Assembly: GCF_036014175.1 (NCBI RefSeq)
Contig: NZ_CP107917.1
Span: 5,766,001-5,830,000 of the forward strand
Length of the DNA: 64,000 nucleotides
Direction of reading: 5' to 3'
Source of the DNA: Streptomyces sp. NBC_00443
GTDB taxonomy: Bacteria; Actinomycetota; Actinomycetes; Streptomycetales; Streptomycetaceae
Of the stretch, positions 16,390 through 25,107 are shown piece after piece. The notes under the pieces are model-generated. The model was not told where the DNA came from and ran no database searches. It worked only from the letters and a program-made list of their open reading frames with translations. The position numbers were made by a program, and so were the translations under genes. Numbering within the stretch: the first letter of the stretch is position 1; the number at the start of each line of letters is the position of its first letter.

Positions 16390-17055
16390 ATGTCCGAGCA
16401 CGAACGCCCTGCCTACGGGGGCCGCCTGCTCATGGGCGTGGCCTGGACCGTGCTGCTGCTCGGACTGTGGCTCTGGGGGCGCGAGGTCACCGACGTACAA
16501 CAGGGCATCTCCGCGCCCGTGGCCGGCGACGTCGCCGCGGTCGGCCGGCCGCCGCAGGTGGACCTGCCGTCCGCCGCACGCCCGCTGGGCGACGCGCTGC
16601 CGCAACGCCTCGACATTCCCGGGCTCGGCATCCAGGCACCCGTCGTCGCCCGGGGCCTCGACCGCCACGGCGCCATCGACCCACCGCCCTACGTCCAGGC
16701 CGGCGACGTCGGCTGGTACGCGGCGGGGGTGAAGCCCGGAGCCGTCGGGGCCGCGCTGATGGTGGGTCACGTCGACACCGAGAGCCGCCCGGCCGTGTTC
16801 CACCGCCTCCGTGCGCTGAAGCCGGGCGCGACGGTGCGGGTGCTCCGCGACGACGGCAAGGTCGCCGAGTTCACCGTGGACGACGTCGACATCGTCCCCC
16901 GCGACCGCTTCGACGCGCACCAGGCCTACGGCACCCACCACCAGGGTCGCGCCGAACTGCGCCTGCTCACCTGCGGCGGCACCTTCGACCGAACGACCCG
17001 CACCTACACGGCGAACGTGATCGTGTCGGCGTATCTCACGGGGACGGGGCTGTGA
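16390..17055 (+). CDS. Class F sortase
   Basis: A 221-residue transpeptidase with one N-terminal membrane anchor (about 13-30). The catalytic residues are visible: His127 in VGHVDT, Cys195 in LLTCGG and an Arg at 201-204 just after it, the order and spacing of sortases. LLTC instead of TLxTC and the compact domain place it in class F, the small sortase type common in actinobacteria. It is translated immediately after the exported protein, 2 bases downstream. Its sorting signal and substrate are not evident from the sequence. Confidence 0.88.
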   Translation: MSEHERPAYGGRLLMGVAWTVLLLGLWLWGREVTDVQQGISAPVAGDVAAVGRPPQVDLPSAARPLGDALPQRLDIPGLGIQAPVVARGLDRHGAIDPPPYVQAGDVGWYAAGVKPGAVGAALMVGHVDTESRPAVFHRLRALKPGATVRVLRDDGKVAEFTVDDVDIVPRDRFDAHQAYGTHHQGRAELRLLTCGGTFDRTTRTYTANVIVSAYLTGTGL

Positions 17056-17280
17056 CGGGCGCACCCGCTCACCTGGCCCGGTCGACGACCGCTCCCCCGA
17101 AGTCGCCGACCGGGCTGGTCCTCGACCGCGCGCGCACGGGCTGCGGGAGTAACCCGGCGACCGGCGCGGGAGGCTTTGTGTGACCAGAGTTGGGGGGCTC
17201 GTCCGACCGGGGGCTGGGGTCGTCCGGACATGACTCTAGAGCGGATGGCTGCCGGGGCCCAGAGGAAGTTCGCGGGGGTG

Positions 17281-18060
17281 CTACGCGCGTCCCTCGTCGT
17301 CCGCAAGCCCCGCCTGCCGGCGCAGTTCGGCGTCGTCCGCGACCCGGTCGATGACCTCCTGCGCGACCCGGTCCAGCGGCAGCCGGCGCCGGCGCGCGTA
17401 CTGCCGCATCGCCACGAAGGCGTGGTCGGCGGGAGTGTGCCAGCGCTCGGAGAGCATGCCCTTGGCCTGCTCGATGCGCACCCTGCTGGACAGCGCCTGC
17501 TGCAACTGACCGGCGAGGGTGCGGCACTGGACGTACGTCGTGTTGTTCTCCAGGCCCAGGGCCGCGCAGTCGGCGATGAGCTGGGCCAGCCGCAGCGTCG
17601 TACCGTCCTCGGACGGGGAGCCGTCGGTGCGGTCGGCGCCGAAGACGTTGAGCGCGCCGAGCAGCAGGTCCCGGCGGCGCAGCGGGACCGCGTACGTCGT
17701 GACGATGCCGTGGGCGAGCGCCCGCTCCGTGAACTCGGGCCAGCGGGAGTCCGTCCGGGCCGCCCCGAGCGAGACCGGCGGCACCGCTCGCCCGGAGCTG
17801 TAACTGTCCAGACAGGGCCCGCCGCCGTACTGGGCCCGCAGCAGCTCCAGGGCGATCTCCCGGTCCGCGCCGCCCGCCGCCAGCGACACCGCCCGCCCGT
17901 CGTCGATCAGCATGAACCCCGCGCCCCGCGCGGCCAGCAGCCCCACACAGTGGTCGGCGACGCCCGATAAGTAGTGCGCGGCCTCGAAGCCGTCGACGAG
18001 CGTGTCCGCCGACTCCACCAACGCCTCCGCCAGCCGGATCTCCCGGGTGCTCCGGTGCAT
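17281..18060 (-). CDS. GAF-ANTAR domain RNA-binding regulator
   Basis: A 259-residue cytosolic protein. Residues about 15-160 form a GAF-like sensor domain (LLRAQYGGGPCLDSYSSGRAV, VPLRRRDLLLGALNVFG), and about 175-235 an ANTAR helical domain (ALSSRVRIEQAKGMLSERW, then YARRRRLPLDRVAQEVID). ANTAR domains bind paired RNA hairpins and cause antitermination. A target hairpin pair was not identified nearby. The gene is divergent from the GH6 gene with a 161-base shared upstream region. ATG 18060 gives the domain order usual for the family. Confidence 0.85.
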   Translation of the reverse strand: MHRSTREIRLAEALVESADTLVDGFEAAHYLSGVADHCVGLLAARGAGFMLIDDGRAVSLAAGGADREIALELLRAQYGGGPCLDSYSSGRAVPPVSLGAARTDSRWPEFTERALAHGIVTTYAVPLRRRDLLLGALNVFGADRTDGSPSEDGTTLRLAQLIADCAALGLENNTTYVQCRTLAGQLQQALSSRVRIEQAKGMLSERWHTPADHAFVAMRQYARRRRLPLDRVAQEVIDRVADDAELRRQAGLADDEGRA

Positions 18061-18221
18061 GCCCGCACCCTCCCCTTCCCCTGTCGCCCTTTTTCCCCTG
18101 TCGTCGTCGCAGCCGTCATAGTGGCTGTAACAGCTCTCCGACAAGACTCGGCGAACTCGTGTGCCCCACGACACGTATGTCAGGATTGAGCCTTGGAACA
18201 GTGCACCCGAGGGGGAGCTGG

Positions 18222-19251
18222 ATGTACCTGAACAGGGGGCCTGGCGGGGGCTCGCGCGCGGACGTCCGCGGTGGTGCTGGGGGCGGCACTGCTGATGGCG
18301 GGCTGTTCGTCCTCCGGGGACGGCGACGACCTCGACGACAACGCCGGCGCCGGAATCAGTCAACAGCCCAAGGAGACCGACCCGTTCTGGGTGAACCCGG
18401 ACGGGAACGCGGCCGAGCAGGTGGCGGCCTACGCGAAGGCCGGCAAGAAGGAGGACGCCGAGGAGATCCGCAAGATAGCGGAGCAGCCGACGGGCGAGTG
18501 GATCGGCCCGGAGAGCCCGGAGCAGGAGGCACTCGGCTTCACCGAGGCCGCCGACAAGGCGGGCCGTACGGCCCTGCTGGTCCTCTACAACATCCCGCAC
18601 CGCGACTGCGGCCAGTACTCCCAGGGCGGCGCCGCCGACGGCAACGCCTACCGGACCTGGATCGACGGCGTGGCCAAGGGCATCGGGGACCGGGACACCA
18701 CGGTGATCCTGGAGCCGGACGCGGTACTGCACCTGGTCGACGGCTGCACCCCCGGCGAGTTCCACGAGGAGCGCTACGACCTCCTCAAGGGCGCCATCAC
18801 CAAGCTCAAGTCCCTGAAGAACACCAAGGTCTACGTCGACGCGGGCAACGCCGGCTGGGGTCATCCCGACCAGATCTTCGAGCCCCTGAAGCGGGCGGGC
18901 ATCGACCAGGCCGACGGGTTCTCCGTCAACGTCTCCAACTTCTACACGACCGCGGACTCGATCAAGTACGGCAAGGAGCTCTCCACCAAGGTGGGCAACA
19001 AGCCGTTCGTCATCGACACCAGCCGCAACGGCAACGGCCCCTACACCGAGGGCAACCCGGACGAGCGCTGGTGCAACCCGCCGGGCCGCGCCCTGGGGGA
19101 GACGCCCACGACCAAGACCGCCGACCCGCTGGTCGACGCGTACGTGTGGGTCAAGCGCCCGGGCGAGTCTGACGGCGAGTGCAAGGGCGGCCCGAAGGCG
19201 GGCGAGTGGTGGGTGGATTACGCCCTGAGCCTCGCCAAGGCCACCAAGTAG
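18222..19251 (+). pseudogene. GH6 glycoside hydrolase lipoprotein, frameshifted in the signal peptide
   Basis: Residues read from about 18241 onward give a complete GH6 (cellulase-type) domain: ALLVLYNIPHRDCGQYS with a candidate catalytic Asp, VILEPDAV, FSVNVSNFYTT, DTSRNGNGP and AYVWVKRPGESDG. The start is broken. ATG 18222 has an excellent ribosome site (GGGGGAG) but is out of frame. Removing one G from the run at 18235-18239 restores MYLNRGLAGARARTS followed by a lipobox (LMAGC, Cys28). As written only GTG 18271, without ribosome site or basic signal region, can start the domain. In csl loci a GH6 protein (CslZ) is thought to process the glycan made by CslA, and glxA/cslA are next to it. 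Sequencing error is the likeliest cause. Confidence 0.8.
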
Positions 19252-19262
19252 CCCAGCAGTGA

Positions 19263-19299
19263 GATTGGGGCGCCCTCCGTCGCGGAGGGCGCCCCAATC
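19263..19299. terminator. Bidirectional terminator between GH6 and glxA
   Basis: A perfect 17-bp stem (19263-19279 with 19283-19299; GATTGGGGCGCCCTCCG) and a TCG loop, lying between two convergent stop codons (19251 and 19309). Confidence 0.9.
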
Positions 19300-19308
19300 G
19301 CGTATCCG

Positions 19309-21246
19309 CTAGGGGACCTTGACCCACTGCGCCTTCGACGGCGTGCCTTGATCATCCGTCACGAACAACATGTACCAGCCCGACGGAACCAGATTCCGGT
19401 TCGTCGGCACATCCACCGTGATCTTGTCACCGGACTTCTTGAAGTCCAGCTTCACCGACCGCTGGTCCACGTCCGTGACATGCGTCGACGCGCTCGGCCG
19501 CATCAGCCGTACGTTCTCGATGGACGAGGCGTGCTGCGAGGTGAACGTGCCCGTCCCGCCCCGCTCGATGGTCTGCGGACCACCCGACAGCGACGGCTGC
19601 GCGTCCCGGTACAGATACGGCGGCGTGTAGATCTCGATCCGCTGCTCGAACTTGCCCGGCTTGGTGTTGGCTTTGTCGGCGTACAGCGAGTCCGAGCCGA
19701 AGAACATCACCCGGCCGTCGGGCAGCAGGATCGACCCCGAGTGGTAGTTCCGGCCCACCAGCGGATCGGCGACCCGGTCGAACTCCTTTGCGCCCGCCCG
19801 GTAGAGGTGCGCCTGGAGGATGTTGGAGTCGCCGCGGCCCCGGTAGTCCTCGGAGCCACCCGACACCAGCACGGTGTCGTCCGGCAGCACCGAGGCCTGC
19901 GGATACCGCGTGCCCTTCTCCAGCGAAGGCCCGTCCGCGAACTTCGGACTGTCGGCCTTCAGGTCGATCAGCCGCGTCTTCTCGCTCGCCTCCTTGGACT
20001 CACCGACGCCACCGCCGCCGATCACCATGTACTTCTCGTCCTGCGCCGGCGGCAGCAGCACCGTGCCGGAGGTCTCCAGCAGCTTGGGGTCGCTCAGCCC
20101 GGGCAGCTTGCTGAACTTGTTGGTGTCGACGTCCCAGATCCCGGGGTCGCGGCCCACGTCGTCGGGACCGTAGCCCGCGTTCGAACCCGAGTAGAAGATC
20201 TTGCCGTTCTCCAGCGGGAACAGCGCCGGGTACGTCGGGAACTGCCGCACCTTCGTCAGGTACGTCCACTTCTTGGTCTTCGGGTCGTACACCTCGTTCT
20301 TGCCCGGCACCAGCTGGCCGATGTCGTCGAGGCCGGAGACGCTGAGGATCTTGCCGTTGCCCAGCGTGGTGAGCGTCGGGTACCAGCGGGCCTCGTGCAT
20401 CGGGTCGACCTTGATGTACTTCTCGGCGACCGGGTCGAACTCGTAGGCGTCCCGGATCCCCTGGAAGTCCTTCTTGTCCAGGGCGAGCTTCTGCGCGATG
20501 CCGTACGTGTTGCGCGCGTCGGTGCCGGTCAGGCCCTGGATCCGGTAGTTGTCCTGGGTGCCGGTCTCGTGCTTGGCGCCCTTCTTCTGCGCCTCGACGT
20601 AGATCCGGCCGAGGCCTGGGTCGTTGCGCAGGAACTCGCCGGTCGCCTTGTCGAAGACCTTCTTCGCGCGCGGCACCAGCACCGGGTCCTTGGAGACGAA
20701 CGTCTTGCCGTTCTCCTTGCCGGTGAACTTGGTGCCCGCGGGCAGCGTGATCGGCTCGTCCGGGTTCTCGTTGTGGACGATCATCAGGCCGCCGGCCTTG
20801 GTGACGTCACCCTTGAGCTTCTCGTACCGCTTCGTACCGCCCGCGATCAGCAGGTTGCCGTTGGACAGCTGGGTGTGGCCGGTGCAGAACAGGTCGTTCG
20901 GCGTCGGCACCTTCTTGATCGTGCCCTTGACCGGGTCCCAGATCCGGGTGTCGTACTTCTTCGCGTCGAAGTTGTCCTGGTTGTTGCCCGAGCCCGCGAT
21001 CAGCAGCACCTTGCCGGTGTGCAGGAGCGCCGCGTGGATCGTGTTGAGGCGGTACTCCTCGGGGAATTCGACGGTCTCCCACTTGCCGTTCTCGGCTTTG
21101 TACTCGGGTCTGTTGATCTGGTACTGGTGGTATTTCTCGGTGCCGACGCGATACAGCCACGGCCCGTTCATTCCGGCCAGCGCGAGTACCACCGCCGTAC
21201 CTATCGCGAGTCGACGGGCGCGGCGGCGGCCTGCACGGTCGTTCAT
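19309..21246 (-). CDS. glxA: GlxA radical copper oxidase
   Basis: A 645-residue kelch-propeller oxidase, membrane-anchored by residues 13-30. Cys121 (FCTGH) is the residue that forms the thioether with an active-site tyrosine (YG at 359-360), and Trp288 (EARWYP) is the stacked tryptophan characteristic of GlxA. The copper ligands are Tyr501-His502 (RNYHSG) and the His in STHVTDVDQR. In S. lividans, GlxA acts after CslA to deposit a glycan at hyphal tips and is needed for normal growth and development. Its ATG overlaps the cslA stop (ATGA), so the two are translated together. Confidence 0.95.
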   Translation of the reverse strand: MNDRAGRRRARRLAIGTAVVLALAGMNGPWLYRVGTEKYHQYQINRPEYKAENGKWETVEFPEEYRLNTIHAALLHTGKVLLIAGSGNNQDNFDAKKYDTRIWDPVKGTIKKVPTPNDLFCTGHTQLSNGNLLIAGGTKRYEKLKGDVTKAGGLMIVHNENPDEPITLPAGTKFTGKENGKTFVSKDPVLVPRAKKVFDKATGEFLRNDPGLGRIYVEAQKKGAKHETGTQDNYRIQGLTGTDARNTYGIAQKLALDKKDFQGIRDAYEFDPVAEKYIKVDPMHEARWYPTLTTLGNGKILSVSGLDDIGQLVPGKNEVYDPKTKKWTYLTKVRQFPTYPALFPLENGKIFYSGSNAGYGPDDVGRDPGIWDVDTNKFSKLPGLSDPKLLETSGTVLLPPAQDEKYMVIGGGGVGESKEASEKTRLIDLKADSPKFADGPSLEKGTRYPQASVLPDDTVLVSGGSEDYRGRGDSNILQAHLYRAGAKEFDRVADPLVGRNYHSGSILLPDGRVMFFGSDSLYADKANTKPGKFEQRIEIYTPPYLYRDAQPSLSGGPQTIERGGTGTFTSQHASSIENVRLMRPSASTHVTDVDQRSVKLDFKKSGDKITVDVPTNRNLVPSGWYMLFVTDDQGTPSKAQWVKVP

Positions 21247-23243
21247 TCCTTACGTCCCCCAAGTCCACCAAGGGCAATCTGCATGGTCTGGTCGGTGCCG
21301 CTGCCGGACGACGCGGCCCAACTCGGTTTGTGCTGCGGCGCGTGGCCCGCGTGCGGGGCATGGGACGCGTGCTGCGCGGGCAGTGGTTGCGTCTCCGGCT
21401 GATACGGCGCGGGCTGGGCCGGCACAGGCTGCGCCGGGACCGTCGCGGCGGGCTTCTTCTTCTCCTGCCGCAGCATGTAGCGCCAGGCGAAGATCGGCGT
21501 CGCGGTGATCAGCATGGCGAACGTCGCCCAGATGATCATCGCCGGGTGCGAGTGGCCGTACACGAAACCGGCGGTGATCGAGGCGCCGAAGATCCCGATG
21601 AAGTACCAGTGGTACCGGAAGGTCCCGAACCACCGGTCGGGGCTCGCGGAATCGCCCTTGGGAGTGACCACGAACTTGCTCTTCTTGCGCAGCGCGGAGT
21701 CGATCAGCGCCTTCGCGTACAGCGGCGCCGACAGCGCGGACATCACCATGCCCGCCACACCGCCGGAGCCCTCGGGCTCGTGCGGCGAGACGTTGTGGCG
21801 GCGGTTCCAGACGTACAGGCCGATCTGGAGCGCGGAGGCGTTGCCGTACAGCATCAGCCAGATCGTCGGGTCGATGTTCACACCCGAGGCGCCCAGGCCC
21901 AGGAACAGGGCACAGCTCAGCGCCGCCAGGATCCAGTTCAGGGCCGACATCGGGTAGAAGATGATCATCATGGTGTAGTTGAAGAGCTTGCTCGGCGGCA
22001 GCGAGTACCAGCCCTTCCAGTACTGCTTGAGGATCGTCTCGTACGTCCCTCGCGACCAGCGCATCTGCTGGGTGAAGAAGTCCGTCCAGGCGCTGGGGCC
22101 CTCACCGACGGCGAGCACGTCCGGCGTGTAGACCGAGCGCCACTTCTTGCCCGTTGCCGGGTTCTTGTGACGGTGGATCTCGAAGCCGGTCGCCATGTCC
22201 TCGGTGATCGAGTCGTACAGGCCGCCGATCTGCTTGAGCGCCTTGATGCGTACGGCGTTCGACGTACCCACGAACATCGGGGCGCCGTAGCGGTTGCCGG
22301 CGCGCTGGATGAGGGCGTGGAAGAGGAACTGCTGCGACTCGGCGGCCTTGGTGACGAAGTTGTCGTAGTTGCCGTACACCTGCGGGCCGATGACGAAGCC
22401 GATGTTCGGGTCGCGGAAGAAACCGAGCATCCGCTCCAGGTAGTTCGGCAGCGGCACGTGGTCGGTGTCGACCGAGGCGAAGAAGTCGTAGTCGTCGCCG
22501 TGCGCGTCGAGCCAGGCGTTGTAGTTGCCGTGCTTGGTCTTGGCGCGGTGCGGGCCCTTGGCCTGGTTCCACTTGGCGACGCCCTTGCGGGAGAAGTGGT
22601 GCACGCCGAGCCGCTTGCAGACCTCCTTGACCTCCGGGTCGTCGCCCTCGTCGAGCAGCCAGATGTGCAGAAGGCCCCGGTGGCGCAGCTTGACGGCCGC
22701 CTCCAGGGTCTTCGTCACCATCTCCAGCGGCTCCTTGCCGGGCACGAAGGAGGTCAGGAAGGCCACTCTCGTGCCGGTCTCGGGAACCACCGGGACCGGG
22801 TCGCGGGCGACCAGCGTGGCGTGCGCGTTCGACAGCACGTTCATGCAGCGGAAGAACTCGATCAGACCGATCGAGACGAGCATCACGATGTCGAGCGCGG
22901 GCAGGAAGTCGAAGGCGGGATAGTCGCGTTCGGTCCAGTGCTCGGGCTGCAGCAGCCAGAACAGCAGGACCAGCGACAGCAGCGGAGCGGCCGCCAGCAT
23001 CAGCGCGACCCTGATCCGGTGCGGCTCCTGCGAGATCAGTGAGCGGTACTCGACCCGGTACGGCTTGTTCGGGTCGGGCTGGGTGAGGGGACCGGCCAGC
23101 CGGCTGTAGTGCTCGTAGTCGTACTTCGGCAGCGTCTTCTTGATCCGGCGGAACGCGCCGGTCCGGGTATGTGCAGGCACCCTTAGCTGGGTGGTCTGAG
23201 ACGGGTCGAAGTTCTGCCGGGCGCCCGTCGGCGTCGACGTCAT
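21243..23243 (-). CDS. cslA: CslA cellulose-synthase-like glycan synthase
   Basis: A 666-residue GT2 membrane enzyme. Two N-terminal membrane segments (about 78-99, 113-133) precede the cytosolic catalytic domain: Asp198 (LLDEGDD), DTD at 259-261, TED at 347-349 and QQMRW at 392-396, the set for processive beta-glycan synthesis. Four or more further membrane segments follow, then a Pro/Gln/His-rich C-terminal tail (about 590-650). In Streptomyces it makes a beta-(1,4)-glucan-containing polymer at the apical membrane, partnered by GlxA. Start ATG 23243; a 323-base noncoding region precedes it, so this is the first gene of the operon. Confidence 0.95.
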   Translation of the reverse strand: MTSTPTGARQNFDPSQTTQLRVPAHTRTGAFRRIKKTLPKYDYEHYSRLAGPLTQPDPNKPYRVEYRSLISQEPHRIRVALMLAAAPLLSLVLLFWLLQPEHWTERDYPAFDFLPALDIVMLVSIGLIEFFRCMNVLSNAHATLVARDPVPVVPETGTRVAFLTSFVPGKEPLEMVTKTLEAAVKLRHRGLLHIWLLDEGDDPEVKEVCKRLGVHHFSRKGVAKWNQAKGPHRAKTKHGNYNAWLDAHGDDYDFFASVDTDHVPLPNYLERMLGFFRDPNIGFVIGPQVYGNYDNFVTKAAESQQFLFHALIQRAGNRYGAPMFVGTSNAVRIKALKQIGGLYDSITEDMATGFEIHRHKNPATGKKWRSVYTPDVLAVGEGPSAWTDFFTQQMRWSRGTYETILKQYWKGWYSLPPSKLFNYTMMIIFYPMSALNWILAALSCALFLGLGASGVNIDPTIWLMLYGNASALQIGLYVWNRRHNVSPHEPEGSGGVAGMVMSALSAPLYAKALIDSALRKKSKFVVTPKGDSASPDRWFGTFRYHWYFIGIFGASITAGFVYGHSHPAMIIWATFAMLITATPIFAWRYMLRQEKKKPAATVPAQPVPAQPAPYQPETQPLPAQHASHAPHAGHAPQHKPSWAASSGSGTDQTMQIALGGLGGRKE

Positions 23244-23566
23244 GAGTCATCCCCCCACACGCGGGTAACCCCACGTGTCTGTCGTTTCCTTGACGACTGC
23301 TAGGTCCCCCTCGACCTTCACAGACGTATCAGTGGTGGGCCGCAGTCACCACGTCTTCCACACCTTAGACATGGAACAGCGACCTTCCGGTTGCATCATG
23401 CCCCCCTCGGCATGCGGTCATGAACGGGGCCCCTACCCCCCGCGAAAACCGGCAACCGGCTCCTTGCCCCCCAACTGCCGCGTATGCGCAGCATCTTGAA
23501 AAACCAATCACCAGAGTTCTACGTCGCTCCGCATGATCGCAAGATGCGAAACGAGGTGTTTACCGG
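23244..23566. other. Noncoding leader region of cslA
   Basis: No credible gene. It must hold the cslA-glxA promoter, reading leftward. An inverted repeat, GTGGTG (23332-23337) and CACCAC (23347-23352) with a 9-base spacer, is the only clear symmetry and could be an operator. The right part is A+T-richer than the average of the window. Confidence 0.5.
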
Positions 23567-24283
23567 TCATACGCGTTCATTGTGGCACCTGTGGGGGTGT
23601 TGTGTACCCGTCGTGGATACCCGTGCGCGGATGTTGCCGAAGTGCTCCCGTATGGCTCCCTCTGCCCGTATCGCATCGCCCGACCGCACCGCGTCCACGA
23701 TCTCCCGGTGCTGCCGGCAGGTGACCAGCGGATCCTGCGGGGCACCCCCGAGATCGGTGTGGACGCGGTGGAAGGCGTCCCAGAACGCCTCCATGACCTC
23801 GCCCAGCAGCGCGTTGTCCAGCCCCCGGTAGAGGGTGGCGTGAAACGCCCGGTCGGTCTCGGCGATGCCGTCACCGCCGCGCGCTGCCTGTTCCTCCATA
23901 CGGTCGACGAGCGCATCCAGTTCAATGAGGTCGGCATCCGGGATCCGCCCCGCGAGCCGGGACACCAGCCCGGTCTCCACGGCCTCCCGCAGCTGCACCA
24001 GCTGGAGCAGGGTGTCCTCGCCGCGGTAGTGCCCGGCGACCGTACGAAAGGCGAGGCCCTCGATCATCGGCGCCAGCGACATGGTCCCGACATACGTCCC
24101 GAAGCCGTGCCGGATCTCGACGATGCCCATCGCCTGCAAGCCCTTGAGCGCCTCGCGCACGGAGTTGCGGCTGGCACCCAGATGAGCCATCAGCTCGGGC
24201 TCCGTCGGCAGCGGGGCCCCGGAGGCCAGCCGGCGGTCGATGATGAGCTTCTTGATCCGCTCCTGGAGGTCACGCGCTGCCAT
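23567..24283 (-). CDS. GntR/FadR-family regulator with FCD domain
   Basis: A 238-residue repressor. The winged helix (about 1-70) has GAPLPTEPELMAHLGASRNSVREAL split by its turn, and the FCD ligand domain (about 85-225) shows the metal-binding pattern Asp/His: ETDRAFHATLYRGL, and HREIVDAV and REHFGNIRARV with conserved His. Members bind organic acids such as lactate, gluconate or pyruvate. ATG 24283 is used because a longer reading would run through the tRNA-Lys repeat array. It is isolated between cslA and the array, so its target is unknown; the csl locus is a candidate by proximity only. Confidence 0.85.
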   Translation of the reverse strand: MAARDLQERIKKLIIDRRLASGAPLPTEPELMAHLGASRNSVREALKGLQAMGIVEIRHGFGTYVGTMSLAPMIEGLAFRTVAGHYRGEDTLLQLVQLREAVETGLVSRLAGRIPDADLIELDALVDRMEEQAARGGDGIAETDRAFHATLYRGLDNALLGEVMEAFWDAFHRVHTDLGGAPQDPLVTCRQHREIVDAVRSGDAIRAEGAIREHFGNIRARVSTTGTQHPHRCHNERV

Positions 24284-24349
24284 GGCCAGAGAGTATCCGG
24301 CCAAACACACGAAAAGCCCCCCGCTTGCACGAGGGGCTTCCACTGCCGG

Positions 24350-24848
24350 TGCGCCGCCAGGGACGGCGAAGGCCCCCCGCTGTTGCGAGAGGCCTTGGCT
24401 GTCGGTGCGCCGCCAGGGACTCGAACCCCGGACCCGCTGATGCTGCATCTCCCGGGGGATGACCCCCGGACCCCCAGCCGCCACTGCAGGGTCGGCGGGA
24501 GGTCACGCCAAAAGGCGAAGGCCCCCCGCTGTTGCGAGAGGCCTTGGCTGTCGGTGCGCCGCCAGGGACTCGAACCCCGGACCCGCTGATGCTGCATCTC
24601 CCGGGGGATGACCCCCGGACCCCCAGCCGCCACTGCAGGGTCGGCGGGAGGCCATGCCAAAGGCGAAGGCCCCCGCTGTTGCGAGAGGCCTTGGCTGTCT
24701 GTGCGCCGCCAGGGACTCGAACCCCGGACCCGCTGATGCTGCATCTCCCGGGGATGACCCCGGACCCCCAGCCGCCACTGCAGGGTCGGCGGGAGGTCAC
24801 GCCAAAAGGCGAAGGCCCCCCGCTGTTGCGAGAGGCCTTGGCTGTCGG
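24350..24848 (-). repeat. Tandem array of tRNA-Lys 3'-half repeats
   Basis: Three nearly identical units of 147-149 bp follow the 3' end of the intact tRNA-Lys gene, plus a truncated fourth. Each unit holds the 36-nt tRNA 3' half (24406-24441, 24555-24590, 24702-24737; from the anticodon loop to the discriminator base), a terminator-like hairpin (AAGGCC...GGCCTT) and a G-rich spacer with its own GGGGG/CCCCC hairpin. A 15-nt piece (24350-24364) starts a fourth copy. The 5' half of the tRNA is missing from all of them, so they cannot be tRNAs. Apparent proteins across the array are artefacts of the repeats. Confidence 0.92.
24812..24839 (-). terminator. Terminator of the first tRNA-Lys gene
   Basis: AAGGCC (24812-24817) and GGCCTT (24834-24839) with inner G/C pairing, 10 bases beyond the tRNA 3' end when read on the minus strand. 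The same hairpin is repeated in each array unit. Confidence 0.7.
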
Positions 24849-24922
24849 TGCGCCGCCAGGGACTCGAACCCCGGACCCGCTGATTAAGAGTCAGCTGCTC
24901 TAACCAACTGAGCTAGCGGCGC
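24849..24922 (-). tRNA. tRNA-Lys (anticodon CTT), copy 1
   Basis: A complete 74-nt cloverleaf: acceptor GCGCCGC/GCGGCGC, D arm GCTC...GAGC, anticodon stem GCTGA/TCAGC with loop CTCTTAA (anticodon CTT, reads AAG), T arm with TTCGAGT, discriminator A. CCA is not encoded. Identical to the copies at 30773 and 44984. A tandem array of its 3' half lies downstream. Confidence 0.97.
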
Positions 24923-25107
24923 TTGCTGACGGCGTTAACTCTACATGACCTGCTGGGGTGGTCCTGACCCGCGGGCGCGGGGCGGCCGGGGGTGGCCGGG
25001 CGGCCGTAAACCATTCGGACCGTCAACATGCGAGTCCGGAAGACAGTTGTGAGACTGGCGGGGTGTACTGCCGCGGAGATATCCAACTGGAGTGTGAGGG
25101 GAATCGC

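Noticed and set aside
16390..17055. Sortase of the LARTG protein at 5685
   Set aside because: It is class F by its motifs and lies 10 kb away, paired with another exported protein.
23275..23499. Small gene upstream of cslA
   Set aside because: No ribosome site, and the codon pattern is unlike that of neighbouring genes; treated as promoter DNA.
24190..24800. Repeat proteins encoded across the tRNA array
   Set aside because: The open frames arise because 147 is a multiple of three. They have no ribosome site and they translate tRNA and terminator sequence.
24350..24848. CRISPR-like array
   Set aside because: The units are 147-149 bp and repeat throughout, with no variable spacers and no cas genes; the repeats are tRNA 3' ends.
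24849..24922. Integrated prophage or ICE at tRNA-Lys
   Set aside because: No integrase, excisionase or other mobile-element gene is present near any of the three tRNA-Lys genes.
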